From the NCBI GenBank assembly GCA_037953625.1, contig CM075653.1, forward strand, positions 103,333,639 through 103,397,638: DNA of 64,000 nucleotides, written 5' to 3'. Below are positions 21,501 to 30,226 of the stretch, piece by piece. Both the position numbers and the translations under genes were made by a program. How positions within the stretch are numbered: the first letter of the stretch is position 1; every line of letters starts with the position of its first letter. The DNA is from Crotalaria pallida (lineage: Eukaryota > Streptophyta > Magnoliopsida > Fabales > Fabaceae). The notes beneath the pieces were generated by a model, which saw only the letters and a list, made by a program, of their open reading frames with translations, searched no databases and was not told where the DNA came from.

Positions 21501-22906
21501 AAGCGGACGAGGAGCTTCTAGAGAAGAAAAGATTAGGAATGGAAGGAGTGGAACCGGAATTCCAATTAGGATCTGATGGTATTTTGAGATTCCGGGATCG
21601 GATCTGCATCCCGGCAAATCAAGAATTAAGAAGAGTTGTATTAGAGGAAGCCCACAAGAGCAAGCTGAGTATGCATCCTGGATCAACGAAGATGTATCAA
21701 GACCTGAAGAGGATGTTTTGGTGGCCCGGACTAAAGAGGGATGTTGCGTCTTACGTAGCGTCTTGCCTTGTCTGCCAAAAGGCGAAGATTGAGCATAAGA
21801 AGCCTGGAGGAGAACTACAACCTTTAAGCATACCAGAATGGAAGTGGGATGGAATAGCTATGGATTTCGTAAGTGGTTTTCCAAGAACAAGAGAAAGCTT
21901 TGATGCAATTTGGGTTGTGGTTGATCGCTTAACGAAGTCTGCACATTTCATTCCCATCAACATGCAGTATCCGTTGGAGAAGCTTGCAAGATTGTACATT
22001 AAGGAGATTGTTAGATTGCACGGAATTCCCTCGAGTATTGTATCGGATCGTGATCCCCGTTTCGTGTCCCGGTTCTGGCAGAGTTTACATCAGGCATTGG
22101 GAACGCAGTTGAGGATGAGTTCCGCCTATCACCCTCAAACCGATGGTCAATCGGAAAGGACGATTCAATCCTTGGAAGACCTGCTTCGAGCGTGTGTTCT
22201 GGAATATCAAGAAGGGTGGGATCGGTTATTGCCGCTTGTGGAATTCACCTACAATAATAGTTATCACGCAAGCATCGGTATGGCCCCGTACGAAGCCCTC
22301 TATGGAAGGAAGTGTAGAACCCCGCTATGTTGGTTCCAAGTGGGGGAGAAGGCTCTCATCGGACCTGAATTAGTTCAAGAAACGACTGAAAAGGTAAGGA
22401 CTATCCAAGAGAAGATGAAGATCGCTCAAAGTCGCCAGAAGAGCTATGCCGACCAACGAAGATCCAAGCTCGAATTTCAAGAAGGAGATCATGTATTCCT
22501 GCGGGTTGTGCCAACGACTGGAATTGGAAGGGTAATGAAGCCAAGGAAGCTATCTCCTAAGTTCATCGGCCCTTATCAGATTTTGAAACGAGTAGGCCCT
22601 GTCGCGTATCAGATCGCCCTACCCCCATTTTTGTCCAACCTGCACAATGTTTTCCATGTCTCTCAGCTTCGCAAATTTATCCAAGATCCATCTTCGATTG
22701 TGCAATTGCAACAAGATTTGATACCGCTGAAAGAAAATCTCACGTTTGATCTTGGACCCGTGAGAATAGAGGATAGAAGGATTAAGAAGCTGCGAGGGAA
22801 AGAGATTCCGTTAGTACGAGTTCTCTGGGGGCAAGGTGGAGTGTCTGACTCCACATGGGAATTAGAGTCTAAGATGAGGGATGAATATCCACATCTATTT
22901 TTGTAA
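18593..22906 (+). CDS. gag-pol: Tekay Gag-Pol polyprotein with chromodomain, intact
   Basis: A single 1437-residue frame from ATG 18593. Gag capsid spans about residues 45-215. A CCHC zinc knuckle is at 282-295 (CFNCGGTGHIARAC), preceded by a Cys-rich segment at 262-274. The protease has DSGA at 347-350. RT spans about 530-710 with FIDD at 659-662. RNase H has Asp808, Glu845 and Asp870. The integrase zinc-binding residues are His1021, His1028, Cys1058 and Cys1061, and its core is Asp1091, Asp1152 and Glu1188 with DD35E spacing. The GPY/F motif is IGPYQI (1325-1330). The last 50 residues are a chromodomain-like module (VRIEDRRIKKLRGKEIPLV, STWELE, YPHLF), which in Tekay elements targets heterochromatin. 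No stop or frameshift interrupts it. Confidence 0.97.
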   Translation: MAGRNNANIAEALTRMAAVLENLQQTRPPSNVTPVEFQGLDSFRRCKPPGFSGGRCPEQAQFWLDEMNKIFRTLTLTEVQKVTFAAYMLNGEAATWWEQTRQFLEYDHRELSWEVFTEKFLERYFPDDVRIQKEMEFLDLKQGSMTVDQYAEKFEELMKYSPYFQYHPDEYSKCTRFENGLRSDIKLAVSVQRIRHYPILISACRIFEKNNFKKEVSQGSHGPHRNQHKNNRGNRGGPYWHKGKGRAQPSGAVSLPAPAEICSKCRRSHPSQECWRDKPPVCFNCGGTGHIARACRQPPRQSNQGQGSKPWVNGKVFTMFGEEAKPAENLVQGNHFLNGMPCRFLFDSGATHSFISEECVKRLNLSVSETPFKLSVSTPTNAHVVASRACVGCVVSIRDQISRINLICLPLSNVDVILGMDWMASNHVVIDCKVRTIIFPGEKSPAKQPGGYVCLFSTIAEEKKEEAKIEDIPVIREFPEVFPDEVPGLPPHREIEFSIDLVPGTGPISITPYRMAPAELAELKKQVEDLLEKQFIRPSVSPWGAPVLFVKKKDGSMRMCIDYRQLNKVTIKNKYPLPRIDDLIDQVSGASVFSKIDLRSGYHQIRVKEEDIPKTAFRSRYGHYEYVVMPFGLTNAPAIFMDYMNRVFRPYLDSFVVVFIDDILIYSKNPKEHANHLKIILETLKEKKLYAKLAKCEFWLEKVNFLGHIISKDGVAVDPVKVEAVLQWERPKTVTEIRSFLGLAGYYRKFIEGFSKLALPLTRLTRKEQPFVWDEKCEVSFQTLKDKLTSSPVLTLPDPRKSFDVYCDASRQGLGCVLMQEGKVVAYASRQLKVHEGNYPTHDLELAAIVFALKIWRHYLYGNTFQVFSDHKSLKYLFDQKELNMRQRRWMEFLKDYDFELHYHPGKANVVADALSRKMLHMSTMMIKEAQLIEEFRNLNLAIQFKPSCVKLGMLQITNEFEGQVRNLQQADEELLEKKRLGMEGVEPEFQLGSDGILRFRDRICIPANQELRRVVLEEAHKSKLSMHPGSTKMYQDLKRMFWWPGLKRDVASYVASCLVCQKAKIEHKKPGGELQPLSIPEWKWDGIAMDFVSGFPRTRESFDAIWVVVDRLTKSAHFIPINMQYPLEKLARLYIKEIVRLHGIPSSIVSDRDPRFVSRFWQSLHQALGTQLRMSSAYHPQTDGQSERTIQSLEDLLRACVLEYQEGWDRLLPLVEFTYNNSYHASIGMAPYEALYGRKCRTPLCWFQVGEKALIGPELVQETTEKVRTIQEKMKIAQSRQKSYADQRRSKLEFQEGDHVFLRVVPTTGIGRVMKPRKLSPKFIGPYQILKRVGPVAYQIALPPFLSNLHNVFHVSQLRKFIQDPSSIVQLQQDLIPLKENLTFDLGPVRIEDRRIKKLRGKEIPLVRVLWGQGGVSDSTWELESKMRDEYPHLFL

Positions 22907-22935
22907 ATCGGAATTTCGGGGACGAAATTCTATGT

Positions 22936-22948
22936 AAGTGGGGGAGGA
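22936..22948 (+). promoter_or_regulatory. Tekay polypurine tract
   Basis: AAGTGGGGGAGGA directly precedes the 3' LTR start, after the ATTTCGGGGACGAAATTC block characteristic of Tekay-type 3' ends. Confidence 0.9.
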
Positions 22949-23817
22949 TGTAAGGTCCTGTATTTTTATAAACAAAATAAATAAATGTGTTGAATAAAAT
23001 AATGATTTTTCTGAAATTAAGATATTTTACTCGAGTATTGTAGAGGGTACTCGAGTATAATCACTATCTGTTTGAAAATTTGAATTTTGAGTCAAAAGAC
23101 TCGAGTATGCCAGAAAAGACTCGAGTGTTCTTGAGTTTTTGAAATATACTCGAGTAGAAAGAAAAAGACTCGAGTAAATCGAGCAGTCTGGCTAAATGTA
23201 CAAGTTGGTTTTATAATTAATTTCGCACCAAAACGCGGTTTCTTGACGTGACAAGCATAGAGCTGAACCTTACTTCGAGTTGAAGTACTCTTAGACTATA
23301 AATTGATGCTTGGGTGAAGCATCAACACCTCTGAAGTTCCAAAACCCGAATTTGACCAGAAATTTCCCTGTTTTACAGAGTTCACTTTGATCCCTTTGTT
23401 CTCTCTCTCAATCCTCACTCATTTTCCTTGAAACCTAAACACAAACCGAAGTTCTGATTTCATTCTTGAATTAGAACTCGAAATCACTTCAAATAGCCTT
23501 CTGAAGATCAGGTTCTAGGCCTACAAAGTTGGAGGTTCAAAACTGAGAAAAACAGAGTAACATTCAGTCTCAAGTATTCATCGTCATTGAAATCGTTTGG
23601 TAAATTCATGGATTCTTTTCGTGTCAAACTTGTTTCTGATTAAAGTTAGTATATCCTAGTTTCTGAAACTAACTTGTTTCATTCTTTTCATGCCAAATCT
23701 GTGATGAAATCTGTGGCCAAAGTCAGCCTGTTCAACTCTTTTTCACCAAGTCCAGAATTTGGATTTTTGATCCAACCGATTTCTCTATCGTTTTACTTGT
23801 TGATTAGCTTCTCTAAG

Positions 23818-25302
23818 GTTAGGGAGGAGTTATCTAAATACTAGAATGAGTTATTTCAAGCTGGAAATGTAGGAACCTCATATGGTTCATCAAGGGGTGA
23901 AGTTTGAATTGGGAATATGACATAGAGGTCATAAACCCAAGTTTTTATAAACCAAACATGTCTAAATGGACCTAATGATGCTCACTGGATCAATTTTCGA
24001 AGTTAAAAACAAAAGGAAATGAAAATCATATGTGAAATGGTTATTTGCTAAGTTTATGTTGATTTTGTGATTTATTGCATTTGATGTTGTTTCAATATTG
24101 ATTACATGTTCTAACATGTTTATTTTATGTATCTAAGTTATTGTTTTGCATAAAAGTGGAAAGGAAAGGCCCTGAACTCGAATTGGCATTATAAAGTGCA
24201 GAAACTGGTGCTGCTGCTGCTAAAACACTCGAGTAATTGAAGAAAGACTCGAGTATTCTGGAAAATGGGAAGAACACTCGAGTATGTCTTGAAGGACTCG
24301 AGTAATTTTACATGAACACTCGAGTATGTGAAGAACTACTCGAGTAATTTAAAATAATTTTCAGAAAATCTTTACTTCTTTATGAAGTAATTAAAGATTA
24401 ACTCGTCTAAACTCCTATATGCTTAAATTTTAATTTCTGCTCTTAATATCTATAGATTTAATCCCATTGGTTGATTTTATCCTGGATGAGTCCTACTGGA
24501 ATTTTATTCAGTGGTTGACATATTCGGACAGGATGTCCCAATGGAGGTGCGTACACCCATTTGGTTGATTTTATTCCCACGTCCCAGTGGAAGTTTTTAC
24601 CCACTTGGTTGATATTTTGGGAGTCCTAGATGGGGTCGTTGCACAAATTAATGACAACGTAATTAAATTCCTATTGTATAAAACCATCACAAAGTGGCTG
24701 GGCCGCTGATGGAATTTTTGGAAAGCACAAGCACCAGTTAATGCAAAAAAAAAATGATGAAAAGATGGTTATAAGCAAGAAGGATTATGAATTTTGGGTC
24801 TCTATATTGGAGGCATGATATTCAAAGATATGAATTAAAAGAGAAAAAGACAATGAACAATTATGTGACATTGACATGCATGGAGATGCTCCGATTTTGA
24901 TTGTGGAATCTGGTATAGGTAGAAGTATTCCGCAGCCCTGAGATAGCTGTGATGCCATAGCACGAAGATGCTGTGATGATTTGGATTCCGTAACATGAAA
25001 ATGTTATGATGGCCAAATTCCCAATCAAATCGTGACGCCTGGGTTGTGAATACGCTCCGGTTTGATGAACCATAGGATTATGAATATCCCGAGCCTGAGA
25101 TACTCGGATGCCGAACCGCGTAGCATGAATGGAGAGTAGGCATGCATCACGAAACTAAACGAAATATTATAAAAGACAGTTTGAGCATATACATATGCAT
25201 TTATTATTGCTATCTGGAAACTTGTGCTTGTTATTTCTAGCCTCTGTTATGCTCATTTGTTATTGTGTTTAGCTATGACTCACTCCTAATCCCTTGTTGT
25301 AG
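23818..25302 (+). other. Putative intron inside the Tekay 3' LTR
   Basis: Counterpart of 16134-17619. The donor is weakened (AAG|GTTAGG); the acceptor CCCTTGTTGTAG is unchanged. Confidence 0.4.
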
Positions 25303-25305
25303 GTC

Positions 25306-25791
25306 ATGGCCAGGAATATGTTTTGCGTGGAGATGAGGCCGCTCCCTAATGGGGAGTGGAACTTCGAGGATCATCGGGCCATCTATGAGGGAGACGTGGA
25401 AGTTATTTTCCGTCACCCGAACCCATGGTCCCGAATGCGTCCGCGTAGGACGAGAATCCCAATGATGTACATTATGCACATTCCGCCCAATTTTGTGTTT
25501 CGGCATGGAACACCACCACCACCGCCAAGACGTTTTCCGAGACGCACCCTCCCACCAAGTCCATCACCCTCTGAAGAAAGAATTATTTTGGAGGTTCCTG
25601 CTCCCTCTCGTCCTTCCACTAGAGCCCGATCTCGGACTCCGGTATATGTGCCATCTGAACCGGCACATGAAGAGGAGGAGGAGGAGGAGGATCCGATAGA
25701 GGATGAGGATCCGGTGGAGGATGCTGACCCGGTGGCTGATGATGATTTCATGGACAACTCAACCGGTAGTCAATGGGGAACTGATGATTGA
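25306..25791 (+). CDS. LTR-encoded 161-residue protein (Tekay 3' LTR)
   Basis: The second LTR copy of the 17623-18090 ORF. One Met-to-Thr change lies in the basic region and there is a six-residue in-frame addition in the acidic tail (DPIEDEDPVED), so the reading frame is kept. It starts at the ATG three bases after TTGTAG. Being in the 3' LTR it could be expressed from the downstream LTR promoter independently of gag-pol. Confidence 0.68.
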   Translation: MARNMFCVEMRPLPNGEWNFEDHRAIYEGDVEVIFRHPNPWSRMRPRRTRIPMMYIMHIPPNFVFRHGTPPPPPRRFPRRTLPPSPSPSEERIILEVPAPSRPSTRARSRTPVYVPSEPAHEEEEEEEDPIEDEDPVEDADPVADDDFMDNSTGSQWGTDD

Positions 25792-26165
25792 GTTGAGTTG
25801 GGATGTTGGAGTGTGGATAGTGCTACTCATCAGGTTTCTCTTATCTATTTGATATTTTGAGTTCCGAACCAGTTGCTCAAGGTTATTATAAATTTTGTTG
25901 TAAGATATGTAATATAATGTAATGACCTAGAGTACTTAAGTTAAACCTAGTGTTGATAGTTTTAATGTAATGGAAATGTACTTTCCTTTTATGAAATATA
26001 ATATGAATAGTTTCTTTCATGATAATTATAATTTCCGCAAAGACTCGATAATGGATGATGACTGACTTTTAGTTTCAAAAAAAAAAAAAAATGGTCAATT
26101 TTCTAAAAATGAATATTAAGTTTTGGAATAAAAGTTGGGTCGTCACACTTTTGCTTTTTCCCCAG

Positions 26166-27011
26166 ATATGGTGGAACGCAGGTGTGTTACCAATCCTGAA
26201 GAGTACCCTTTGCCGCCCAATCACGCACAGTACGATGCAGTTTTTGATCGGGAGGTGCTAGGGACGAGACCTTCATTGTTGATAGAAAACAGTCTTAACC
26301 ATCTCCGCACAACTCTGACCCCTCCGAGCGCTGATGGAAACGCCTCCGAATACGTAGTGAGACCCTTGGGCATTGACGACCGAATTTGCTTCGGAGTACC
26401 AGAAAATAGACAATATTTTTATTTCTATGAAGAGATATCGACCAGAGTCGGTATCCGGATGCCCTTTTCCACTTTCGAGATTGAAGTCCTCGCTCATCTG
26501 GGTATAGCTCCGAGCCAACTACATCCAAGTGGTTGGGCCTTCCTCCGAGCCTTCCAGCAGTTTTGTGACGCTGAGGATAAGGTAGCAACTATTCGGTCTT
26601 TCTTTTGGTTATATGCCCCCCAAGTAAACAAGTTTGGTGACTCTAAGGGGCTTTGGATATCCCTAAAGGCTCGGAGGGGGCATGCCCTCTTCGCAAAGGT
26701 GACTGATTCTTGGAAATCTTTCAAACCTCTTTTCTTCAAATACGAGTACACCGGGGCTGGAGTGAGTTGGTTTATGGAACAAGTTGAAGAAGATGGGGTG
26801 ATTAAGGTCGTGCCTCGGTTTCCACTAGGTTGGACAGCTAACATTTATAACTGAGGGCCCTCCTTGTATCAATTTGACTATAAGTCGGATTTGACAAAAG
26901 TCGAAAGACGGTTATGTGATCATGTCTGGAAGTATCTTCAAGCGAACGGTCCAATTGATACCAAAAAAATCTTGTTAAAAGGAACGCGAGACGAAGTGGA
27001 GGCCGAGCTGG
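26166..27011 (+). pseudogene. Tat copy 1 antisense gene, exon 2: Transposase_28-like (putative gypsy-type transposon) domain
   Basis: An acceptor TTTTTCCCCAG ends at 26165. The following frame (MVERRCVTNPEEYPLPP...) carries the signature of the Pfam family Transposase_28, a domain found in antisense or additional genes of plant Tat elements: PFSTFEIEVLAHLGIAPSQLHPSGWAFLRAF in pieces around 26460-26560, then a FFWLYAP block and WKSFKPLFFKYE. A TGA at 26852-26854 breaks the frame; beyond it the same frame continues (GPSLYQFDYKSDL...) to the donor CTGG|GTATTT at 27011/27012. The biochemical role of the domain is unknown. Confidence 0.72.
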
Positions 27012-27064
27012 GTATTTATTAATTTTATTTTTTTTTGCTCGTATTAATCCGTTTTTCTTTACAG
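27012..27064 (+). other. Putative 53-nt intron of the Tat antisense gene
   Basis: GTATTTATT...TTTTTCTTTACAG, T-rich throughout, with a stop if read through. The second Tat element has the same boundaries (42 nt, 55488-55529 on the minus strand), and there the exon phases match exactly. Both are short for plant introns. Confidence 0.55.
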
Positions 27065-28295
27065 AAACAATGGGAAAAAAGGAACTAAGGCGAAGAAGAG
27101 TGAAGCTCGAGCAGCTAGAGTATCACAATTGGCTGCACTCAAAGAAACTGCATCTGGCTCGCCAATCATGGGTCAATCCTCTCAACCGACCCCTTTTGAA
27201 GGTCCGACCACTATTCCCGACGCCACTCCGACTGTTAAGGTCAAAGGTGTTGAGAAGGTGATCAAAGAGGGTCGCTTCATCGACGTTGTAAACGTTGAAG
27301 TGGAGGCTCACACATCTCAACAGGGCACGCCCGAGCATCCAGCTAAGAAGGCTCGGATAGATAAAGGGAAAGGACCGGCATCAGAGTGGCTTAATCTGAG
27401 CAAATCAAATAAGGGGATAGAGATCCCCGAGGGTAAAGAAGCTGTTGCTGCCAAGACGGTGTGGAGTAGGAAAATGACTGATACCTTCATTGCCACTGTC
27501 TTCCCTCCCGAGAATGCCGAAGTGATTGAGGCCTGGACCCCTGGGACCTGGGAAAACAACTATAAATCCTTGGTGAAGAGTTTCTTAAGGGGTGTGAGCA
27601 TTCTACATCACCTCGGTCATCATGGTGACGATGCCCATGCTGGACTGGCAGCCGAGGAAAAGAAGAAAAGAAGTGAGGCAGACGAGCGGGAGGATTATTT
27701 GGAACTTCAGGTCCAAGGTCTTAACAAGAAATTGCAAACGCTGGCAGCTGAAAATGAACAACTTAAAAAGGCAGCACAAGATTCTGAGGGGGCAAAAGCT
27801 CGGGCCGAGAAGACACTTGAGGAGCTCCAGAAAAAGGCTGAGGAGGATGCTACTGCTCTTCAGGCAGCTACAGAGAAAGCTCGGGAAGCCGAGCAAGCTG
27901 CTGCCGTGGCTCAGGAGCAACATGAGTATGCTAAGGATGAGATACTCGGGCTCCGAGCTTCCTTGGAGAAGACGAGAGCGAAAGCTCTCAAGCATAAGAA
28001 GGCAGCCAGGGAGAATCTGTACAATTGGGACCATGCGATTGAAGATTCTTTCTACAATACTGCCGAGCAGCTCGGCATTTTGAACCCTGGGCTCGTGACA
28101 AAGGGTGCTGATCCTAATTTTGCTGTCAAGGATGGTCGGATTGTTGGTCCAAGTGGAGCTCCCATAGATCTGAACAACGCCAATCTGCCAGATCATTTGG
28201 CCGAGGATTCCGATGATGACGATGCCGAGGATGTCGGAGCAGAAGAAGAGGACAAGTTCAATGGTGACAGCATTGTATTGTCCGATCTAGAATAG
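27065..28295 (+). pseudogene. Tat copy 1 antisense gene, exon 3: coiled-coil protein C-terminal part
   Basis: The open frame 27129-28295 begins within this exon. It encodes a Lys/Ala-rich start (KKSEARAARVSQLAALKE), a middle with VKVKGVEKVIKEG and WLNLSKSNKGIEIPEG, a TPGTWENNYKSLVKSFLRG block, a long heptad-rich coiled coil (about 27650-28010), the conserved ENLYNWDHAIEDSF motif and an acidic C-terminus ending SDLE. The homologue in Tat copy 2 has four G in the ATGGGG run where this copy has three (27070-27074). That single-base loss shifts the frame relative to exon 2. Stop at 28293-28295. Confidence 0.72.
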
Positions 28296-28807
28296 TTTGA
28301 TCTTTTTTGCTTTCGATTTTGTAATTGCCCCAGTAGTGGGTTTAAACTTTTATTGCAGTATCATATTTAGAACATTTGGAATATTCATAATATCCATAAT
28401 TGTGTTATGCTTCTTTTTATACTTTTCGTTAAGAATTCAAGTGTTAAGACCTCGGAACTCCAACACTTTAGCCGAGGTGGGTTCCTCTATCCGCGATATA
28501 AAAAATGATTTTAGGAAACCATGTATGAATCGGGAGTCTCAATAAAGTACTTGACGAATTATAAGCTCTTATTCGAGCTGTTTATAATCGTTCGCGTCAT
28601 AAACGGTGGCTAATCGATTATGAGGAAAAGTACGTAAATACAATGAATTCAATAACAGTTCTTTTATTGATTAGAAGTAGTAAATACAATGGGCTCGGAG
28701 TTTCACCGAGCGTACACCATTATTCAAAAGAAATAAATCCTAACAATTCTAACAGAAAAACGAAATAAAAACAATTGAAACTACAATATTGAAATGAATA
28801 AAAGTTT
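28296..28807. other. Spacer between Tat antisense gene and integrase end
   Basis: About 510 bp between convergent coding regions. It contains TTCCACGTT-like and GAGCTCGG-type repeats shared with the counterpart at 49420-49846, but no gene that I can support. Confidence 0.6.
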
Positions 28808-29599
28808 CTAACTGTAATATGCTCTGAGCTTTTCCACGTTCCAGGTGTTGTTGATGAGAACTCCCGAGAGAGTTTCGAGCTTGTAGGCTCCTGTTCCAGT
28901 CTTAGAGGCTGCTCGGTATGGTCCTTCCAAGCTTTGGGCCAGTTTTCCGTCCTTTGCATTTTTAAGACCAATATCAGCTCTTCTCAAGACAAGGTCACCT
29001 ACCTCGAACTCTCTGGGTACAACCGTACGATTATATCCTTTCGCTTGCATCATCTTGGCATGCTTTTCTCGTTCGGCGGCTAAATCCCTGACTTCTTCCG
29101 ATAAGACAAGATCCTCACACAGTAAAGTGTTGTTGAGGGGATTCGGCTGCTGCATAACTCGGAATGAAGGGATGATTTTTTCAATGGGGATGACTGCATC
29201 ACAACCATACGTGAGCCGAAAAGGTGTTTCTCCTGTTGAAGTTTGTATGGTGGTGCGATACGACCAAAGCACCTCATGCAAGTTTTCCACCCAATTCCCT
29301 TTTGCGCCTTCAAGTCTTCTCTTGATCCCCTGAATGATAGATCGGTTCACGGATTCTACTTGGCCATTAGTTTGAGGGTGCTCAACCGAGGAAAAGTAAT
29401 GTTTAATGTCCAAGGCATTGACCAAATCTTGGAAGGCCTTTGCCGCAAATTGGGTTCCATTGTCAGTCACCAATACTTGTGGCACTCCAAACCGAGCCAC
29501 AACTTGCCTTTCAAAGAACTTCTGTACCTTGGCCGAGGAAATGGTTGCCAGCGGTGCGGCTTCAACCCACTTGATGAAATAATCAATGGCCACTATCAC
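28808..29599 (-). pseudogene. pol: Tat copy 1 integrase core and C-terminus
   Basis: This frame follows the third in-frame stop of the pol region (29600-29602, at a codon that is Trp in copy 2). It carries the integrase core with VTDNGTQFAAKAF and HPQTNGQVESVNRSI (catalytic Asp and Glu; the first Asp lies upstream in GMDLIGQF), followed by the C-terminal region LRRADIGLKN and LEGPYRAASK, ending WNVEKLRAYYS. In the native element it would be continuous with the frames upstream. Confidence 0.88.
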
Positions 29600-30226
29600 T
29601 CACTTTAACTGTCCCGGCGCAATAGGGAACTGTCCAATCAGATCCATTCCCCATTGATAAAAAGGATAGGGAGATGAAAGTGAATGAAGTTCCTTAGCCG
29701 GTTTCTGATAGACATCGCTGTGGAATTGGCATTTGTCACATTTCTTCACATGGCTGATCGCATCTTGTTGAAGGGTCAGCCAGTAGTATCCTGCCCTTAG
29801 AACCTTTTTTGCCAGTGACTTTCCTCCAACATGATGACTTCCAATGCCCCCGTGAACCTCTTCCAATATCAGCTTTGCTTCGGCAGAATCTAAACATCTA
29901 AGCATTGGACCGCTAACCCCTCGGCGAAACAGGATTCCATCAATTAGAGCAAATTGGGATGCTTTTCTGACGAGTTTCTTGGCCTCTATTGAATCAGTTG
30001 GTAGAACCCCTTGTTCCAAATAACCCATGATTGGAGCAATCCAGCTCGGATCCACTGAAATGGAGAGGACAACGCTAGGTCCATGCACCATTTCTTGGAT
30101 CAGAGTCTTGTTGTTTTCAGAGCTCTTCGTCGAAGCGAGTTTGGAGAGAATATCTGCTCAGCTGTTACTCTCTCTTGGGATGTGGCAGAATTCAACCTTC
30201 GCAAACTTCGAAGAAAGGAACTTCAC
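29600..30226 (-). pseudogene. pol: Tat copy 1 end of second RNase H and integrase zinc-binding domain, with stops
   Basis: The segment continues in the same frame as 30227-34501 but starts after a TAG (30227-30229), contains a TGA (30158-30160) and ends at a TGA (29600-29602). The longest open part is 29600-30091. It includes the HHCC zinc finger (GGIGSHHVGGKSLAKK, KKCDKCQF) and YPFYQWGMDLIGQF with the first catalytic Asp. The three stops are absent at the matching positions of copy 2. Confidence 0.87.

Larger units (their letters stand above)
15265..26147 (+). mobile_element. Intact Ty3/gypsy Tekay-lineage chromovirus, full length
   Basis: A 10,883-bp element with TG...CA ends (TGTAAGGTCC...GTCGTCACA) and a perfect 5-bp TSD CTTTT (15260-15264, 26148-26152). 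The LTRs are 3179 and 3199 bp and differ by eye at about nine substitutions plus one 18-bp indel and poly-A length changes, so the insertion is recent. PBS, PPT and a complete Gag-Pol frame are all present. This is the innermost and probably youngest layer of the nest and the only element here that looks capable of autonomous replication. Confidence 0.96.
22949..26147 (+). repeat. Tekay 3' LTR
   Basis: A 3199-bp LTR, near-identical to 15265-18443. Differences include C/T at the donor-proximal positions, AAGGTAAGGG to AAGGTTAGGG at the putative donor, an extra 18 bp inside the ORF acidic tail (near 25692-25712) and longer poly-A. It repeats both palindrome clusters (23029-23175, 24227-24345). 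Confidence 0.95.

Noticed and set aside
27603..28196. 197-residue minus-strand ORF rich in Leu, Ser and Cys
   Set aside because: Antisense shadow of the coiled-coil exon.
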